Source: Alicyclobacillus tolerans (GTDB lineage: Bacteria > Bacillota > Bacilli > Alicyclobacillales > Alicyclobacillaceae). Taken from it: a DNA stretch of 64,000 bases. The notes under the pieces are model-generated. The model had not been told where the DNA came from and did no database searches. It worked only from the letters and a program-made list of their open reading frames with translations. How positions within the stretch are numbered: the first letter of the stretch is position 1; each line of letters opens with the position of its first letter. The position numbers and the translations under genes were made by a program. Shown piece after piece: positions 61,157 to 64,000 of this stretch. The stretch spans positions 94,312 to 158,311 of the forward strand of contig NZ_JAJFNK010000008.1 in the NCBI RefSeq assembly GCF_021739485.1, in the 5' to 3' direction.

Positions 61157-61453
61157 ATGGAGATGGACTACAAACCGAAATATACCACGTTGGATGAATA
61201 TGATGCTTATTGTGAAAAACTGATGTTAAGCATCGTTCCTACAACTGATCCCCATACCTTAACAACGGAACAATTCGAAGAACTTTGTCCTGAGAAAATG
61301 GAGTACTGGGATGATCGAATCCAGTGCGATACACCAACTACGTTAGAACGTTTTACAATATTGTGTTTGTATAACATCGGTCTTAAAAAGGTGTTGGAAC
61401 GTTTACCGGAGGTTTCGAAAGATGAGTTGAGAAGGTTGTTAGGTTGTCCATAA
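61157..61453 (+). CDS. Unknown small protein
   Basis: 98 residues from ATG 61157 (GGGAG upstream). Segments YTTLDEYDAYCEKLMLSIVP and FTILCLYNIGLKKVLERLP; ends LLGCP. No recognised family. Confidence 0.5.
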   Translation: MEMDYKPKYTTLDEYDAYCEKLMLSIVPTTDPHTLTTEQFEELCPEKMEYWDDRIQCDTPTTLERFTILCLYNIGLKKVLERLPEVSKDELRRLLGCP

Positions 61454-61495
61454 GAAGTGGGTTAATAACACAACGATGAGACTGGGTGATGCGAA

Positions 61496-61951
61496 ATGGG
61501 TCGCAATGGGGATAACGACTTGATAAATATTTTTCCACCGTTTTCTGTCTTTCCTGAAATACAACGAGTTACATTGTTAAGTTCATGGACAACAGAGAGT
61601 CAAGAGTCCTCGACGATCGAACTTGCCATTGATGCCCCCAATATTACTATTATTAAATGGGATGAAATATGTCAATATATTTTGGATAATACGAATACAT
61701 TGTTACCGATTGATTTGTATTGGGTTCAACAATGTACAAAAAGTGAAATTGATAAAATGCAAACAAACGGGAAGCTATTATTTGAACGACAACCGGAAAA
61801 ACGCCAACTGCAAGACAACATTGTATTGGACAATGAATGGTTGCAGGTACTTCGAGAACTCATTGATGCCGGTATCACGATGGAGCAGTTTCGAGAGTTT
61901 TTAGATCAGGAAAAGGCCCGTAAAAACCTGAATAATATATTAAAAAAGTGA
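61496..61951 (+). CDS. Degenerate nucleotidyltransferase fused to a SinI-like helical tail
   Basis: 151 residues from ATG 61496. Residues about 10-100 follow the minimal nucleotidyltransferase fold (FPEIQRVTLLSSWTTESQES, then ELAIDAPNITIIKWDEI, then a helix and LLFER), but the active-site GSxAR...SDxD is replaced by LSSWTTESQESSTIE, so catalysis should be lost. Residues about 112-150 (LDNEWLQVLRELIDAGITM, then FREFLDQEKARK) resemble the SinI anti-repressor dimerisation motif (LDxEW...AxxxGxxxEEIRxFL). A regulator or decoy is suggested. Confidence 0.6.
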   Translation: MGRNGDNDLINIFPPFSVFPEIQRVTLLSSWTTESQESSTIELAIDAPNITIIKWDEICQYILDNTNTLLPIDLYWVQQCTKSEIDKMQTNGKLLFERQPEKRQLQDNIVLDNEWLQVLRELIDAGITMEQFREFLDQEKARKNLNNILKK

Positions 61952-61981
61952 GTGAATAGAAACGAAAAAGGGTGTGTCAGT

Positions 61982-62197
61982 TTGAGGTACGTGAAGTTAG
62001 AGGATTTGCACAGAAATAAGCCGAATAACTTAGTCCTTTCCGAGCGTTTTCCAAGAAATAAACGAATCCGACGAAAACCTAGGGATCCTGTGGAAAGTGA
62101 ATTATTACGTTGGATTGTTGTAGAACGAGTGGCTGAAGAAAGTCGGAAAGGAAGGGTTCAATATGACGGAAGAAAGATCACTATCCGACTTAGATAG
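61982..62197 (+). CDS. Small basic protein, unknown
   Basis: 71 residues from TTG 61982 (AAAGGGTG upstream). Arg/Lys-rich (NKRIRRKPRDPVESELLRWI). Overlaps the next gene by 35 bases, so translation is probably coupled; the pair may work together. Confidence 0.5.
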   Translation: MRYVKLEDLHRNKPNNLVLSERFPRNKRIRRKPRDPVESELLRWIVVERVAEESRKGRVQYDGRKITIRLR

Positions 62198-62786
62198 AGA
62201 GCTTATAATTTCAACTCGTGAACACTTGATTCGTTTGTCCAAACAATCGCCCTCTTTTGAACGTAATATCGAAGCGATTGGGCACATTACGTTCTGTCTA
62301 CGTGGAATCGGTATCCGTCCCGTTGTGGTGGGTGGGCTTGCGGTCGAAGTTTATACGTTTGGTACGCATCCTACTGTGGACGTCGATATTGTGGTCGATG
62401 AAATGATGTCATTTCTAAGCTTTTTAGAGATCGTCGGTTTTGAACCTAAAAAGATAGGTGGTAAACACTGGTATCATCGAGGTTTAGATCTACCGATTGA
62501 GATTGTTGGAGAAAAATTGCATGGTTCATTAGAAAAAGTCAATCAAGTCATTGTTGAGAATGTTGTAGTTTTTGTTATCGGGATCGAAGATTTAATTTTA
62601 GAACGACTCCGGTATGGGGTGTACTGGAAATCTGTTTTGGATATGGAGATAGCAGAAACTCTGCTTGTTGCATACAAAGATAAGTTGGATATTGAATATT
62701 TAGATTTGCAGGCGATATCGCAGAAAAAACGTATTGTTCAAGCATGGGAAGAATTAAAGGACAGATACTTTATGGATAAGAAGTGA
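62163..62786 (+). CDS. Nucleotidyltransferase-fold protein, DUF6036/AbiEii-like
   Basis: 207 residues from ATG 62163 (GGAAAGGAAGG upstream). Core pattern VVVGGLAVEVYTFGTHPTVDVDIVV has GG and DxD as in nucleotidyltransferases that act as toxins or unknown modifying enzymes. The C-terminal part (IEDLILERLRYGVYWKSVLD) is typical of the DUF6036-type group. No neighbouring antitoxin of the AbiEi kind; the small basic gene upstream is the only partner candidate. Confidence 0.7.
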   Translation: MTEERSLSDLDRELIISTREHLIRLSKQSPSFERNIEAIGHITFCLRGIGIRPVVVGGLAVEVYTFGTHPTVDVDIVVDEMMSFLSFLEIVGFEPKKIGGKHWYHRGLDLPIEIVGEKLHGSLEKVNQVIVENVVVFVIGIEDLILERLRYGVYWKSVLDMEIAETLLVAYKDKLDIEYLDLQAISQKKRIVQAWEELKDRYFMDKK

Positions 62787-63113
62787 ATTTTGTTGGAGAA
62801 AGTTTTGTTTACATAATTCGCAACGATCAATACCGTAAAATACATTATGTCATAACACAGTTAAAAGGCAATAAAATGTGACAAAAATATGTCCAAAAAT
62901 AAAGTTTGACATGTTTTGGCTACAAAATAAGGGAAAATGAGGTATACTAAAAAGAAAATTTTTCTAATTGGGTTTTGAGGTGATTGTGGATGGAATTAGT
63001 GCCAATCTTAAGAGCACTTGACCTTCATGCTGATATGTCGGTTACTAGAACGGATGTCCTTAAGGCTACCCCATTAGTTTGACAATAAATTCATTTCACT
63101 TCCTCAATCAAGG
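62787..63113. other. Mostly gene-free stretch with a 30-codon ORF
   Basis: A -10-like TATACT at 62943-62948 and a ribosome site GAGGTGAT lead to ATG 62990, which opens MELVPILRALDLHADMSVTR and stops at 63082. It looks like the 5' end of a truncated gene. Nothing else is seen. Confidence 0.4.
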
Positions 63114-63473
<360 letters not shown>

Positions 63474-63524
63474 TCAATATAACCTGTTATATTACTTTTG
63501 TCCATAAACAAAAGGAGGAATCCA

Positions 63525-63857
63525 ATGATGCTCGTTATCTTAGTTGTCATCCTGTTTTCCGTCATCGACGGCTATCTCGTGCCTCTGGTTGCCTATCTTC
63601 ACGAATACAAAAAGATCGGTCTCCAAAACGTCTTTGTTCAACATCATTTTTTATCCATCTACAACACTCCACACCTTTTATCCCGCATACTGCCGTCCCA
63701 ACCGTATGTCGGGGTGATTTTCGGGTTTTTCTTGATTGGAGCTATTTATCAGCAGATATCGTTAAGAAAAACGTGGAAAAATCAATCGGATGGACATGGA
63801 ATACGAGGATCGGCACGTTGGGCAACGAGGCGTGAGATGCTGGACTGGTGGCATTAG
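63525..63857 (+). CDS. TraG/VirD4-like coupling protein stub
   Basis: 110 residues from ATG 63525 (AAAGGAGG upstream). Two membrane helices (VILVVILFSVIDGYLVPLVA and VGVIFGFFLIGAIYQQI) followed by HGIRGSARWATRREMLDW, the N-terminal signature of type IV secretion coupling proteins (GSARWAxxxE). It stops there, with none of the ATPase domain. Either a broken conjugation gene or a separate membrane part. Supports an integrative or plasmid origin of this region. Confidence 0.65.
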   Translation: MMLVILVVILFSVIDGYLVPLVAYLHEYKKIGLQNVFVQHHFLSIYNTPHLLSRILPSQPYVGVIFGFFLIGAIYQQISLRKTWKNQSDGHGIRGSARWATRREMLDWWH

Positions 63858-63880
63858 AGTGAGATAGTCCTTATGTTTGC

Positions 63881-63904
63881 CTCCCGAAGTGGGGGCTTTT
63901 TTAT
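63881..63904 (+). terminator. Terminator after the TraG-like stub
   Basis: GCCTCC and GGGGGC (one G-U pair) around CGAAGT, followed by TTTTTT. Confidence 0.75.
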
Positions 63905-64000
63905 TTTGGGGAAAAAGTCTTTATGTTACTACTACGCTCTTTTGTCCAAAGGTTGACGGTGTAAAGTGTCCGCATTTTGACGGATGACGTGTCCAAATGC

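Overview
The window looks like a chromosome segment of an endospore-forming Bacillota, most like the Alicyclobacillaceae. This rests on the conserved core order rodZ-pgsA-cinA-recA-recX-rny-ymdB-spoVS-cotE-miaB-ricA-mutS-mutL-miaA-hfq, on spore genes (spoVS, cotE, YheC/YheD-type coat proteins, a spoVAF-like gene, a spoVK remnant), and on sigma-H and LexA-type control sites. No database search was possible, so the genus is inference.

Layout. (1) 1-31.6 kb is a moderately GC-rich housekeeping backbone, nearly all on the + strand. It covers cell shape and phospholipid synthesis, an RNA helicase, SOS recombination (recA with a LexA box), RNase Y, sporulation genes, a four-gene ATP-grasp coat cluster, moaA, tRNA modification, mismatch repair, hfq and a 12-gene tRNA cluster closed by a terminator. 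(2) 31.7-34.15 kb holds a spoVAF-like germination gene and a spoVK gene that breaks off after its Walker B motif. (3) From about 34.15 kb to the end the DNA is AT-richer and gene content becomes accessory.

The accessory part has four blocks. 34-44 kb: an orphan response regulator, a Rieske protein, two small zinc-ribbon proteins and a c-di-GMP/exopolysaccharide module (GGDEF protein, PilZ glycosyltransferase, GGDEF-EAL protein). 44.9-46.95 kb: an AbrB-like regulator, a small membrane protein, a radical SAM/SPASM maturase and a 31-codon ORF closed by a terminator, which together look like a compact RiPP locus. 47-53.7 kb: long non-coding stretches with strong RNA structure around a 1091-residue fused primase/XPD-like helicase, plus a 24-residue hydrophobic peptide gene. 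53.7-63.9 kb: a nucleotidyltransferase/HEPN pair split by an array of small coiled-coil genes, two Uma2-type genes and antitoxin-like genes, then further nucleotidyltransferase-like proteins, a GIY-YIG gene and a TraG/VirD4-like stub.

The most novel signal is at 53.97-59.4 kb. A structured repeat of about 180-190 bases occurs four times on + and once, truncated, on -. At least three hairpins change sequence between copies while keeping base pairing. Each copy lies just upstream of a member or fragment of one coiled-coil family, and the repeat's first bases supply stop codons to the preceding ORF. The family shows head and tail module shuffling, pseudogenes and a lost start codon. This resembles a cassette system with an RNA leader rather than a CRISPR array or ordinary insertion sequence.
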